Shown in pieces: positions 9,380-20,338 of a stretch of 64,000 bases of DNA. The translations under genes and the position numbers were made by a program. The stretch lies in assembly GCA_963556495.2 (NCBI GenBank), contig OY747721.1, positions 29,756,349-29,820,348 on the forward strand, in the 5' to 3' direction. The first letter of the stretch is position 1. Each line of letters starts with the position of its first letter. This DNA comes from Valencia hispanica. Its lineage: Eukaryota; Chordata; Actinopteri; Cyprinodontiformes; Valenciidae. The notes under the pieces are model-generated. The model did not search any database, was not told where the DNA came from, and saw nothing but the letters and a program-made list of their open reading frames with translations.

Positions 9380-10748
9380 CCAGCAGGAGACCTCTGTGAG
9401 AACTGTCAGGAAGCGCCATCTAACCCCTGAAGTGGCTGCAGGTTTTCTAGAAGTTTTCCAAAAGTTTCCTCCTACTCTCTTACCTGCCCCCTGTGATTTT
9501 ATCGTCAGTGATTTTAACAGAAGACTTCAGTCCACTCTTGACCTGCTGGCTCCACTTAGAGTGAAACGCTCACATTCAAAACTTGCAGCGCCATGGAGAA
9601 ATAACAATCTTAAAAAACTAAAGAGGGACTGCAGGGCGGCAGAGAGAAAATGGAGAAAAAATAAAACCACGATAAACCATCAATTATACACAGAACTTCT
9701 CAAATCCTATAATAATGCTGTAAGAAATTCAAGAAATGCTTACTTTGCAAAAATCATATCAGACAATAAAAATAATCATAAAATCCTTTTTTCCACCATT
9801 GATAAACTTTTTAACAGAGCTACTACTGCATTTCAGAAAACCCCCTCAAACACTCTTTGTGAGGAGTTCGCAGACCACTTCAGAGGGAAGGTAGACACCA
9901 TCAGATGTAATATTTTATCTTCTCAGTGTAACATGGTTTTAGACAAATCTGAATGTGTGTCTCTACCAGAGGAAACGCTGGACAGTTTTGTCCTGGTAGA
10001 AGCTGGGACTCTTGATAAAGTTTTCTCCTCAGTGAGGCCCACCACATGTGTTTTGGACCCGATTCCCACTTCATTTTTTAAGCCATTTTATGAATCTTTT
10101 AGGGATGAGATTTTAACCATGATGAATTGCTCCCTTCAGACGGGGGTCTTTCCTGCCGCCTTTAAAGGGGCGGAAGTGAAGCCCCTGCTGAAGAAGAGCA
10201 ATTTAGATTTTAATGATTTTAATAATTTTAGACCGGTATCTAACTTACCATTTTTAAGCAAGGTTTTAGAAAAGCTAGTTTTAATTCAACTTAATGATTT
10301 TATTAATGAGCACAATGTCCTGGAGAAATTTCAGTCTGGTTTTAGGGTGAACCACAGCACAGAGACGGCCCTTCTGAAGATTTTAAATGATTTTAGAATA
10401 AATTATGACGCTCAGAAGGTGACAGTGTTGGTTCTACTGGATCTAAGCGCTGCCTTCGATACAGTGGATCACACTATTCTTTTAACCCGTTTAAAACAGA
10501 TCGGCCTCTCTGGTGCTGTTCACAAATGGTTCACATCCTATCTCACAGACAGGACTTTTATGGTAAGTTTAGATACCTGCTCCTCTAGGGTCCATAGGAT
10601 TACATGTGGTGTGCCCCAGGGTTCAATTTTAGGCCCAGTGCTTTTTAACCTTTATATGCTCCCTCTTGGCAGCGTCATCAGGAGACATGGGGTTAACTTT
10701 CACAGTTATGCTGATGATACACAGTTATACATCTATGTCTCCCGATGA
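9285..10748 (+). pseudogene. LINE-2 copy C: linker and reverse transcriptase
   Basis: Similarity to LINE-2 begins at about residue 40 (VRKRHLTPEVAAGFL). Motifs in order: PLRVKRSHSKLAAPWRNN, RAAERKWRKNKT, NAYFAKIISDNKNNHKILF, DPIPTSFFKP, NFRPVSNLPFLSKVLEKLV, FQSGFRVNHSTETALLK, VLLDLSAAFDTVDH (first catalytic Asp), GVPQGSILGPVLFNLYM and FHSYADDTQLY with an intact YADD at 10,707-10,718 (residue 475). The frame ends ten codons later after a one-base shift. The residues before about 40 come from flanking DNA, so the listed ATG is not the element's true start. Confidence 0.85.
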
Positions 10749-12107
10749 CACACGGCCAATGGATGCACTTTTTAACTGCATTTTAGACATTAAATCCTGG
10801 ATGGCAGAAAACTTTCTCCAGCTCAACCAGGACAAAACTGAAGTTTTAGTCATCGGTCCTGAGGCTCAGAGAGAGAAACTTTTACCAAAACTACAATCAC
10901 TGTCTTTTAATCTCTCTTTACAAGTGAAGAACCTGGGCGTGATTTTTGACTCTGAGCTGACTTTTATTCCTCACATAAAAAATATCACTAAAATAGGTTT
11001 TTATCAACTAAAGAACATCGCCAGAGTCCGCCCCATTCTGTCTCGGGCCAATACGGAGACACTGATGCATGCTTTTATCTCCAGTAGAATTGATTACTGT
11101 AATGCCCTGCTTTCTGGTCTTCCCAAAAAGAGTATATCAGGTTTACAACTACTACAAAATTCAGCAGCACGTGTCCTGACGAAGACCAGGAGGCGGGAGC
11201 ACATTACACCGGTCTTAAAATCATTGCATTGGCTCCCCGTACATTTCAGGATCGACTTTAAGGTTCTTTTAATGGTTTTTAAGTGTCTTAATGGTCTTGG
11301 GCCTTCTTATCTCTCTGAACTGCTTTTACCATATAAACCTTCGCGGTCTCTGCGCTCCTCTGGCAGCCGTCTCCTTGTCACCCCAAAAGTCAGGACACAC
11401 AAGCATGGCGAGGCGTCTTTCCAGTTTTATGGCCCTCACCTCTGGAACAGGCTGCCAGAGAACCTCAGGGCTGCAGAGAATATTCATGTTTTTAAGAGCA
11501 GGCTCAAGACTCACCTTTTTAGCTTAGCTTTTAACTGATTATTTATCACTGTTTGTTTAATTGCTTTGGATGTTTTATATGATTATATTTTTATCAGTTT
11601 TACTATTTAATCTTAGCACATTAATTTACCGTTTCTTTTTATACTTTAATTTATCTTAATCCCCGTTCCAGTGTTTCCTCTGTGGGAGCCCTCTGCCCCG
11701 GGAGCGGTGGTCGGCTGTAGCTGCCTGGGTGCTCTCCGGGTGGAGCTTGGGTGGAGGTGGGGGTCTTGGCCTTGCCTCCACTGGGTGCCCTGTGTCAGTG
11801 CCTCGGCTGCTGCTGTTAATCTACTGCTGCCGGGGCAGATGGCTCCTCTGATGGCGTTTCCCTGCATGGTTCATCTACACTCGGCCCAATGTCCTTTTTT
11901 ACCTTTTCTTTTAACTGTGTGTGTGCGTGGGAGATGGGTTGGGGGGAGGGGGGTATAACTGTGACCATGCTTTTAAATCTGTGGGGGAGGGAAGGGAAGG
12001 TGGTTTTATGTGGGGTCATTTTAATCTGTAAAGCACTTTGTGATGCAACTTCTTGTATGAAAAGCGCTTCATAAATAAAGTTTGATTTGATTTTGATTTG
12101 ATTTTAG
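9380..12107 (+). mobile_element. LINE-2 (Maui-like) copy C, best preserved
   Basis: This plus-strand LINE-2 is 5'-truncated in the linker and has an almost intact reverse transcriptase, a full C-terminal domain, a roughly 500-base 3' UTR and a tail of TTTGAT/TTTTGAT units at about 12,081-12,105. The 3' UTR has a GC-rich segment (11,640-11,960) and a terminal AAAGCGCTTCATAAATAAAG motif, as in other fish LINE-2 copies. The endonuclease is missing. Only one frameshift was found in about 2.2 kb of coding sequence, so this is the youngest-looking LINE in the window. Confidence 0.9.
10666..11538 (+). pseudogene. LINE-2 copy C: thumb and C-terminal domain
   Basis: This continues the reverse transcriptase in another frame from about 10,735: SPDDTRPMDALFNCILDIKSWMAENFLQLNQDKTEVLVIG, then VKNLGVIFDSELTFIPHIK, SSRIDYCNALLSGLP, LQLLQNSAARVLT, EHITPVLKSLHWLPVHFRIDFKVLLMVFK and the terminal LWNRLPENLRAAENIHVFKSRLKTHLF box. 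The stop at 11,536-11,538 is where LINE-2 proteins normally end. The first 25 or so residues are an out-of-frame reading of the palm in the preceding piece. Confidence 0.85.
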
Positions 12108-12120
12108 GAGCATAGCATTA

Positions 12121-12331
12121 AAACAAGAGGGGAATTGTCACGAATGGTGTATATGTTGTGTATATGTATGTTTCTGATTGGTTGACTGTGAGCAGGGGAG
12201 GGACTTCAGTGTCTAGTATGGGGAAATAGAGTGAGGCACAACAAAACTCAGTTTCTGATTAAAGAAGCAAAACATGGACGTTAACATGAAGCGTGGATGG
12301 TTGCTTTTTCAGTCTTGTTATGAGTACAACA
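12121..12331 (+). mobile_element. Possible solo LTR with polypurine tract
   Basis: A purine run (AAACAAGAGGGGAA, 12,121-12,134) immediately precedes TGTCACG at 12,137, and a segment ending GTACAACA closes at 12,331. A purine tract followed by a block bounded by TG and CA is the arrangement of a 3' LTR. It contains an ATTAAA polyadenylation-like signal. At about 195 bp it is short, no second LTR or duplication was found, and the call is tentative. Confidence 0.3.
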
Positions 12332-13433
12332 CTCCCACCTGTCGCTGTGAAAAAAATTAAGCTCAATCCTAAATAGAACTCTGAATTGTCAATTAATTTC
12401 TGTTTTTTAGTGAATGCTAATGTTGAGTTTTAATCATTGCTTAATAACACCCTATTAGAAGATATTCCAACTGGACTGGTAAGTAATGTTGTAATCCTAG
12501 CCAGTAATGCATTACTACATAGGATTTACCAGTTCATCCATCCATCTTCCAAACTGATGTGAAATTGTGAAGCACTTTTTTCAACTGCTGATGTTTTTAA
12601 ATCTCTCATGCAAATACATTGTGGCAAAATTGATCCCCAATCCAGAGGGAGCAGAGTGAACCTCTGGGTCTCTTCTTTCATTTTGTACATAATGTGGTTT
12701 TACGGACATTTTAAGCCTTCAATGTGCACTGAAGCAGAGCTGAGGGAGATATAAACTGGCTTTTTGATGAAGATGCACTCATGGTTCCGCTGGGTTAAAA
12801 TGGTACTGCCTATATGTTGGGTTACAGGTTTTGATGTTTGACATTGATTATGTAAATTATAGCCTGTTTTAATCCTTGTCAAAGAGACAAATATATTTGA
12901 ATAATGTCTCAACAATCAGACTGATAATTTGTTTTACACATAAATAAGTATGATTTAACAGAATGTCATCACTATCCTTTTAAACTCCAGTGCAGTCTCT
13001 GAACAGAAGTAAATAAAACGGTTATCAACTAAGTTCTATCCAGGCTGCAACTTTTTTATGTTTTCCACCAGGAGGTAGTGTAACAGAGATAATAAAGCAG
13101 AGGAACTTCAGTTCTACAGCAATCAACAACATCCACATCATGGAAAAATACATGCTTTATTCCTATAAATAAGAGTGATTAAGTAGAGTATGTTTCAGGT
13201 TGATAAGGTCAATTACAAGATGTTTCTTAACTGACCCATTTCATGAAAAATGAAAGCAAAAACAAAACGTGGTTGAAAATTACAGAAAAGCAAAACAACT
13301 CACAAAAGACTAATATTTGACACAGACAGCCTTCTGATAATTGAACTGGTTAAAAATATATATATGTTTTCCCATAATACAATAAAGTAGCCACAAAGTG
13401 CAAAAACCCTTAATATTTCTAAATCCTGTTTAT
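12332..13433. other. Unannotated AT-rich stretch
   Basis: No coding similarity, transposon end or RNA gene was recognised. Confidence 0.4.
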
Positions 13434-13697
13434 TCACATTTTCCTAATTTTTTTATTGTCAGCTGTCACATCAGGAACAATAGGCTTTGAAAAGTCATTA
13501 TTTATCAGCAGACCATCACTGTAGTGCTGGATGGTTGCTCTTTTGAAGTGCTTTTTTGGCATGACTGCTATAAGGAAACAAAATCTGCTGCTGGTCTTCT
13601 CAGTAATAGGAGCTGAAATTAAATTGCTGGCTTTTTTGCTCCCTTTGGGTACACTACAATTTGAGAAGAACCAGTGGCCTTTAGTGGATGAAGTCAT
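13434..13697 (-). pseudogene. Possible SNTX-like relic, 3' part
   Basis: An 87-residue open frame on the minus strand lies downstream of clearer SNTX-like relics on the same strand. It contains a hydrophobic segment (SSRFCFLIAVMP) followed by a basic stretch. Its assignment to the same broken gene is from position and general character, not from a decisive motif. Confidence 0.3.
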
Positions 13698-13969
13698 CCT
13701 TGGAGGATGGTTTATCTTTGCTCAGATGGTCATCTACTCTATAAATGTTTAATCAGTTTCCTCAGAGGTAAAAAACTAAGCAGAGAGCCTTTTCTACAGC
13801 TGCAGCGGCATCTTTTCTGTTCAAGTTAAGACTTTTGGAAACATTAACATTTTTCGTGAATTCAAGAAAAACATTTCATCCCCATTTTTCTTCAAAAGCC
13901 TTGTTCCATCCAATTTCCCTTGCTCTGATGCTTTTCAGAGCATTATTCACTAAGACAACAGAACATGTT

Positions 13970-14230
13970 CCCTTTACCTGTGATGCAGATGGTTCCAGAT
14001 CTTTTAGTCAGCCATACTTTTATGGAAACTGAAGTTTCTCAATTTTTTCCAAGAAGCTCTGGAGGTTTTGAGTGGGTTTTAACTCCATTATCAAATGTTG
14101 CTTGGTTCTTGTCAAGAATAAGGTCTCCATGGAATTTGGCAAAGCATTTATTAGTTACAGTATTTTCTTCTTTACTAAGCCCCACCTCAATGTCAGCTTC
14201 TGCCTCAAAGCTAGTTTGCAGCATTAACAC
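13970..14230 (-). pseudogene. SNTX-like gene relic, central part
   Basis: Sixty-three residues include NKCFAKFHGDLILD and VKTHSKPPELLGKN, which resemble a conserved stretch in the middle of stonustoxin-like proteins. A stop follows at 14,039, and a further weak match (VSIKVWLTK) continues in another frame to about 13,970. In-frame stops and a frameshift mark it as a pseudogene. These genes form large families in teleosts; SNTX proteins are related to perforin-type pore formers, but no activity can be expected of this fragment. Confidence 0.5.
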
Positions 14231-14427
14231 TAACTTCTATCTTCTGAATACTGCACCAACCCACCTTTGCACTGTCAAACACAAAGGAAGCACTTGACCC
14301 ATAACAGATGGATGTGGCTTTACTTTACATCTTCAGTTCGTAGTTTTTGTAGCTTCAGGATTAGACAGACCCAGTCGCTTGTAGGCCTGAAATAAGGCAG
14401 TCAAAATCAATGCGATAACGCAGGTCG

Positions 14428-14520
14428 ATATTTCTCTTTCTGCTTTTCCCTTCAGGGGTTGCCACAGCGAATCATCTGTCGCAAATAATTGGCTTTAACG
14501 CAATTTACGCATGGACAAAA
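14428..14520. repeat. Unclassified fish repeat fragment
   Basis: The segment around TTCCCTTCAGGGGTTGCCACAGCGAATCATCTGTC resembles a motif scattered through teleost genomes. The element type was not determined and its ends were not found. Confidence 0.35.
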
Positions 14521-14907
14521 TGACCCCCCCTGGTTATCCCACAATTCAGCCAGTGCTGCTTCCAGTGCTCGTTCTTCACGTGAACAGCATGGCAGACCCA
14601 AACTGCATCTTTGGGTCAATAGGAACATCTCTTAGCTGACCATAGAGACACAATTATGTATTGTTCCGTTAGTTGCACAAACAGCTTTCATAATAACAAC
14701 AAAAAGTACAAATTATATTTAATCCTTCTTGCAAGGCAAATGAAAGATGTTTTTGGTTGATAGCGATCTGAAGAAGCGATTGGAATGAGCAGATGATTGG
14801 AAATACAGCAATCTGCAACAAACAGTTCATTTCAGGTAAGCCTTGGCTAACAAATACGAGTGTTAATAAAGAAATAATTCCTCTATTGTTGAGAAAACCT
14901 AAATTCA

Positions 14908-14945
14908 GACATACTTTATTGATCCCAGGGAAGAATTAAGTATAT
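14908..14945 (-). mobile_element. LINE 3'-end relic
   Basis: The short segment ATACTTTATTGATCCCAGGGAAGAATT matches the terminal motif (TTTATTGATCCC...GGGAAATT) found next to pentanucleotide tails of fish LINEs. A clearer copy lies at 29.04-29.10 kb. Confidence 0.4.
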
Positions 14946-15639
14946 TCGAGGAGTTGGTGGTAGATTGTGATGATGACAGTATCCATTGTGTTAGTTTCAT
15001 ACTCGTAATTGTGAATGCGAGCTTATTGATTTTAAATGCTCCGGAAATGAAGGTAGTGTCGCTTGACCAGCTTGTGATGTATGTGTGATTCTGTATGGAT
15101 TCTCGAGTCGTCATATTGTATTGATGGTATTGTGAGGTGTATTCATTTAGGTTGGACTTAGTAGAATATCACTGAAGGCCTAGAGGTGAAATGTACGGCC
15201 TGCCACTGTTGGAATGATGTTTCAGGGGTTTCAGCATCAGAACTGGGATCCCACAATGATTAATGGGAACTTTTCATGTTGTGTTCATAACCTTTGGCTT
15301 TGGTAATATATATATATATATTTTACACCAGATACGGGAGAAGCAAATTAAGCAAATATGACAATTGTGATTTCCTTTATTCCTTGTGTATTAATTTCTT
15401 ATCCCCAAAGGTCTCCTCAAACAGTGTTCTCTTTGGGAAGGTTTTCACACAGGATCATAGCAATCTTAAGCCAGGGAATAGAAAAGAAAAACAGGGGATT
15501 GGATCACCAATTAGGAGTAACTGGGTTCTCTAATTGAATTTTTGGCGTTACTTGGGTTTTTGGTCAAATTTGGATACAATTATAATTAATTAGAAGAGGT
15601 TATAGTATAACAGCTTTATACTAGAAAGGGAGGAGAATA

Positions 15640-16085
15640 TTTAGTCCATGAGGCAGACACTCCGTTTACTTTTAAGGCCAGGCTTAAAACTTTCTGTTTT
15701 GATAAAGCTTATAGTTAGAGTGGCTTAGGTCATCCTGAGCTATTTCTGTAGTTATGCTGCTATAGGCTTAGACTGCTGGAGGACAGACTGGCCACTTTTC
15801 TTCACTCTACTTTTCTCTTCTACTACTCTCCAGTTGCATTATTTGCTGTTATTTCAACTGTTAACTTTGTTTTCTCTCAGTGTCTTTCTCTCCATAGAAG
15901 CTACACCTGGTTTGGTATCCTGCTTAGCTGCAATGCCCTGTTGGACAAGAGGCATTCCAGTAACTGAGCATCCCCCATCTCCTGTTATCAACTTTTTACT
16001 TGATTTAAAATAGAAAGTACTCTTACATCAGTTCTTTTGTTCTTTCTGTGTTTCTGCTCTGTCTTCTCGAATCCCCAGGTTATGT
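15640..16085 (+). mobile_element. LINE-2-type C-terminus and 3' UTR relic
   Basis: Positions about 15,652-15,714 encode DTPFTFKARLKTFCFDKAYS followed by a stop, the typical last residues of a fish LINE-2 protein. The following 370 bases resemble the matching 3' UTR, including the segment near 16,050 reading TCTGTCTTCTCGAATCCCCAGG. Both ends are truncated. It lies on the plus strand, between minus-strand SNTX-like relics. Confidence 0.55.
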
Positions 16086-16419
16086 GAATTGATTAATGAC
16101 ATATTAGTAAAGGCATCTATAGGAAATATGGCATAATAAGAGATCATTAGATGTCAGTGAAGAGGCCTTTCACCTAGTTTTCTCTAACTGCACAGTGAAA
16201 AAGTGTTTTGGTTAACCTTGCAATAAAGACATAAAATTGTGGGAACTGAAGGCAGAAGCTGCTTACAGAGAAGGCAGACAACTGATCTGGGATGCAAGAG
16301 AGTTTGAGGGTTGGCTCAGATGGGCTCACGTACAAACTGGCCGTAATAAAATATAAGGAAAATGCCAATCTAGACTCTACACACATTCTTATGGAAAGGT
16401 AGAAGATATTTTCTTTCCA

Positions 16420-16509
16420 TGAAAAAGTAGTTGTGGCTAGGTTGAGAATGATGACTCTACTCTTCTTCTTATCATTCAGATAGCCAATAAACCCTCCAAC
16501 CTTAATCAA
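16420..16509 (-). pseudogene. SNTX-like gene relic, upstream part
   Basis: The motif VGGFIGYLNDKKKSRV at the start of a minus-strand frame resembles a conserved block in the N-terminal third of SNTX-like proteins. The rest of that frame (to 16,174) shows no convincing similarity. The order on the minus strand, 16.5 kb then 14.2 kb then perhaps 13.7 kb, matches the order of these blocks in the family. All would therefore belong to one decayed gene, separate from the plus-strand exon at 6.4 kb. Confidence 0.45.
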
Positions 16510-16599
16510 CTTAAACAGTAAGATTCAGAGATAAATTCTTAATCAACACAGAATAATTGGATTTAAAGTACTAAGACTCAGTAATATCAGATCATCAAG

Positions 16600-17070
16600 C
16601 CTACCCAGGCGAAAAACTATTTAGTCCCTCCTGTATTTTTTGGTTGTGCCCTGGTGTCTCCTTCAAGTAGATGGAGCCACCCATGAGGCAAGTTGCCCAG
16701 ATTCCCAAAATACCTCAACAGGACTATTTTCAATGCTATGGAGCAGCAGCTCTTCATTGAGCTACTACCTGTTGAATAAGCTTCTCACACTATGTCTAAG
16801 GCTAACTCCAGCCACTCTACAAAAGTTAATCCCAGACACTTTTACATTTAATTTTCAAGGTCATGATATCTTATGACAATGGCTGATGGTCAGAACCTGG
16901 ATAGCACAAAAAGTTAGAGCTTTGCTTTTTGATTCAGCTATTTCCTTAAGGCCACAGATCGGAGGAACACATGTACTGTTATAGATTAGGTCCTAGATCT
17001 TTTATCCATTCTTCAATCCGTGTTGCCATTGCTATTGAAAACAAGACTGCTAGATAGCTCTAATTAAGAA
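16600..17070 (-). mobile_element. Rex3 (RTE-type) LINE relic, highly diverged
   Basis: The plus strand shows a diverged antisense Rex3 segment. Recognisable pieces are GGAGCAGCAGCTCTTCATTGAG, CTTCTCACACTATGTCTAAGG, the stretch around GAGCTTTGCTTTTTGATTCAGC, and AAGAACCATGG. These correspond in order to the reverse transcriptase region of the fish Rex3 family read in antisense. Heavy substitution and small indels mean no frame survives. Assignment rests on several short collinear matches. Confidence 0.55.
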
Positions 17071-18911
17071 CCATGGAATCAGATATGCAGTACTTTCATA
17101 CAAAATGAACATTTGCTCGCTTAGAAGGAAGATTGGTTAACAGTTTATTTGATGCAATGTCTAAATTTCCTTAAATAGATCTATTTTGTGACAATTAGTT
17201 ATGTGGTCTTACACTTGTGCTCTTTATTCAGTATAATACTTTGCATTATTTTTCTTCACATATTTAGGGATGATAGTAAAGTGGGTATCTGACAGGTTTT
17301 TGTCTCTTTTGTGGAGCAGGAGAGCAGGGACTGAAATCAGTTTTATAGGATGATGGCAAGTGCGGAGGCAGCTAGAGGAAATAATAGTGAGAGTTAAATG
17401 TTGAGATTTCAGATTTTAAACTGTCCTCTCAGTGATGGGAAAAAATGGAACCTGTAAAATGTCACATCATTTAGACAAGTAGAAAAATGAAAATTCAAAG
17501 GAAAAAGACAAGATAAAAAAATAAGAATACTAAAAGCAATGAAAAATTGAAATGGGGTTGCAGGAAATATACTATGGTAGAGGATTGACAACACAAATTA
17601 TGTGCAGAGGGGAGTGAGAGAGAATTGTTACAGGTCACATGCCAGACCTGTTCACCAACTGGAGGAACAATGTAAGGGTCTGTCAAACTGTCTCGTCTCC
17701 TCACATTAATTGCCCACTCTACACTCTGCTGAACAAGTGCAACAGGAAAGATCCTGAGTGGGATAAAAAGAATGTTCTTGATTAAACTGATAAGATGAGA
17801 CACAAGGGAGGTATTTGTGGAGAGATGCCTTAGAAACTGTTCTTTGTCAGTAGCTGTTTCAGTGAGTACCAGCAGCATTTGCCTGCTTTGTATTAGATCT
17901 CAGGCACTGTTCAGATTACTCAGACAGACAGAAATAAGGTCTTCTGCCAGCCATGGCAATTTCTCTTCATTCATTTCCCACCAGTCCAATAGAATAATGT
18001 GAAGGGTTGGAAAAATCTGATTTTATTGTAAGGGCTATCCATAAAGCATAGATTGGATACTCAAGTTTGATACTTTTACTGGATTCGCATGTTTTACTGC
18101 AAAAGGATGTGCATGATTGTTAGCCAGTGATTTGTGTGTATAATGGGCTCTTAATGGCTCATAAATATCTGTTCATGTTAGCAGTAGCTGCATAACAATG
18201 ACCACATACATGTCTGTCCAAATAACTTGACTCTGAGATTTGACACTTGACTCTGAGTTTTAGTAAAAGAGTTAAGACTTGATTCAAGAATTGACTTGCC
18301 CCTCAAAGACTTGAGACTTGGAAAAAATAACTTATGAACATCTTTGCCATAAAGTAATGGTCAGTGATAGTATTTTAACTGTGGCTGTATCATCCTCCAG
18401 TAGTCTCTCTGGTCTTGTTCTTTAACAATTGGTTAGAAGATAAACTGGCAACTGATTGCCCTATTCTCAGATGTCATTGCTGATTTATGCTAGCCTTACC
18501 TGTCACTGTTCATCAAGGACCGTGTTTTCTTTTTTCCCCCATTTTATTAAAGGAGTTTCAAACAAAACTTCATAAATAGTGTGGTTTTTGTCGTTGCATG
18601 AGGCTCTTTTTATTGATCTGCTGGCATGTCAGTTCAACAAACACAGTTTATACTTTTCAATATGACTGTCTTCTTTTTTTTTGGCTAACATACTGCATTA
18701 CCACTGTCTTGGGGCAGTAGCAAAGTATTACCAAGGATTGGCAATGAACCGCTGAATTGTTGCATGGTTAAAACCATATACAGTGTTCACATACACTGAA
18801 TAAAAATGTACATGATCTAGTTTTGTCCTCACAGTCAAACATTAAATTTTACAGCTTTTACTGGCTGATGTCTTGAGGTGTTCCTTCTATATTTCCACAT
18901 ACATTTTTTTC
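17071..18911. other. Unannotated AT-rich stretch
   Basis: No transposon end or recognisable gene was seen. A 127-residue minus-strand open frame at 17,495-17,878 has no motif that I recognise and ends in a phenylalanine/leucine-rich stretch typical of chance frames. Confidence 0.4.
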
Positions 18912-19055
18912 TGTCATGATTTCCCTGTTCCTGCCATGTTTCATGCTGCTCCTATACCTTACCCCTACCCCTCCTGCTGGATATAGATTGCTTCCACCTA
19001 TGCTTTTGCCTTTAAAATTCCGGCTCTGCACTCATTCGGGGTGTCATCCTTGAGA
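18912..19055 (+). mobile_element. Gypsy-like LTR fragment
   Basis: It begins TGTCATGATTTCCCTGTTCCTGCC and ends near TTGAGA, followed by a stretch similar to TTGACAGAATGATCCGGCCA, the sequence that follows the LTR at 46,067. The match to the start of that second LTR (TGTCATGCTTCCCTG at 45,789) supports membership in one family. It is shorter than the other copy and probably internally deleted. Confidence 0.45.
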
Positions 19056-19081
19056 GCAGCACGCTCCGCCACCAGCCTCTG

Positions 19082-19214
19082 GGCCCAGGCTCCACCACCA
19101 GGCTCAGGCTCCACCACCAGGCCCAGGCTCCATCATTAGGCCCAGCCTCCATCACCAGGCCCAGGCTCCACCACCAGGCCCAGTCCCCACCATTAGCCTC
19201 AAGCTCCACCTGGA
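19082..19214 (+). repeat. 19-bp tandem repeat, seven units
   Basis: Seven contiguous units of exactly 19 bp follow the consensus GGCCCAGGCTCCACCACCA, with one to several substitutions each and no spacers. The period is not a multiple of three, so it is not a protein repeat. Degenerate related copies continue to about 19,420. It sits where the internal region of the gypsy-like element would begin. Confidence 0.9.
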
Positions 19215-19616
19215 GTACTGACAACCGGGACACTGCTTACGGAGCTTGGTGAAATGTTTCTGCAGCATCAAGCCTAAAGTTGGATTACCAACACCGAGTT
19301 TCAAGCCACAGTCCAGGCTCGAGCACTACCCACCAGGCCCAGGTTCCAGCATCAGCCACCAGGTCCAGCTGCCATGTCCAGCTACCAGGTCCAGCCATTC
19401 TCTAGGCCCATCCACCAGGCAAGGCCTTCAGAACAAACCAGCGGGAGAGGCCTGAAAATCTGTTAAAAGAAATCTGAAAATCTTCCACACTGGAATTTGT
19501 TTTAAAGCAAACCTGAACCATATTGCTTTCCTGTGTGACATCATTGGCAATACCCGACCAGAGAGGAGAGGACACTGGATCACTGTTACAGCACGGTAAG
19601 CGGGGCCTATCAAGCA

Positions 19617-20190
19617 GTGCCCCGCGCTGCACTCGGACTTTCGGATCACGTGATGTTCCATCTGATCCCCACGTACAGACAGAGGCTGAAGCTCTCCAAA
19701 CCTGTCATGAGGACTAAAAAACTGTGGAGCAATGAGGCTGTGGAGGAGCTTCGCACGTGTTTAGTAACTACAGACTGGGACACAATGAGGGCTGCTTCTA
19801 ACAGCTTGGATGGATACTGTCACCTCCTATATACACTTCTGCGAGGACAACATTGTGCCATCACGCACCAGGGTGAGTTATAATAATGACAAACCCTGGT
19901 TTACTCCTAAAATCAAACAGCTGTGGCTAGAAAAGAGAAAGGCATTCAGAAGCAGAGACAGGGACTGCTACAGAGAGGCCAAGTACAGGTTCAAAAAAGA
20001 AGTGAACACTGCTAAACACCAGCACTCTGAGAATATTCAGCAGCAGATCTCAGAGAACGACTTGGCCTCTGAGTGGAAAAGTTTTAGGATCATTACCAAC
20101 TACAAGCCTAAAACTCCCCACTCCACTGATGACATGCTGTTGGCCAACACCCTCAATGACTTTTACTGCCTCCACCAGTCCCAACAATAG
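19617..20190 (+). pseudogene. Rex1-group LINE: endonuclease end and linker
   Basis: The first frame (19,617-19,883) holds [17 protein letters not shown], with the SDH box that ends the APE-type endonuclease, then [20 protein letters not shown]. After a frameshift near 19,810 the second frame continues with TSYIHFCED, NDKPWFTPKIKQLWLEKRKAF, AKYRFKKEVNTAKHQH, ASEWKSFRIITNYK and LNDFYC, the linker before the reverse transcriptase. The order is collinear with intact family members. Confidence 0.8.
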
Positions 20191-20338
20191 AGACACTCTG
20201 GACACTCATCCCCCCTCCCCCACCACAGAGCAATTAACACCATCAAAGACTTCACCCACAGCAACCCCCTCCCCAGCCCTCACCTAAGACGAACTCACAT
20301 CAACTCCAACTAAAACCCGTCATGTTCATGAAGCAGAT

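Noticed and set aside
9285..9380. ATG at 9,285 as the LINE-2 start codon
   Set aside because: LINE-2 similarity begins about 35 codons later; the upstream codons are flanking DNA left open by chance after 5' truncation.
17495..17878. 127-residue minus-strand frame as a gene
   Set aside because: No motif recognised, hydrophobic low-complexity C-terminus and no splice context.
19082..19214. Regular repeat array as a CRISPR
   Set aside because: Units are contiguous with no spacers and the sequence is a vertebrate-type minisatellite.
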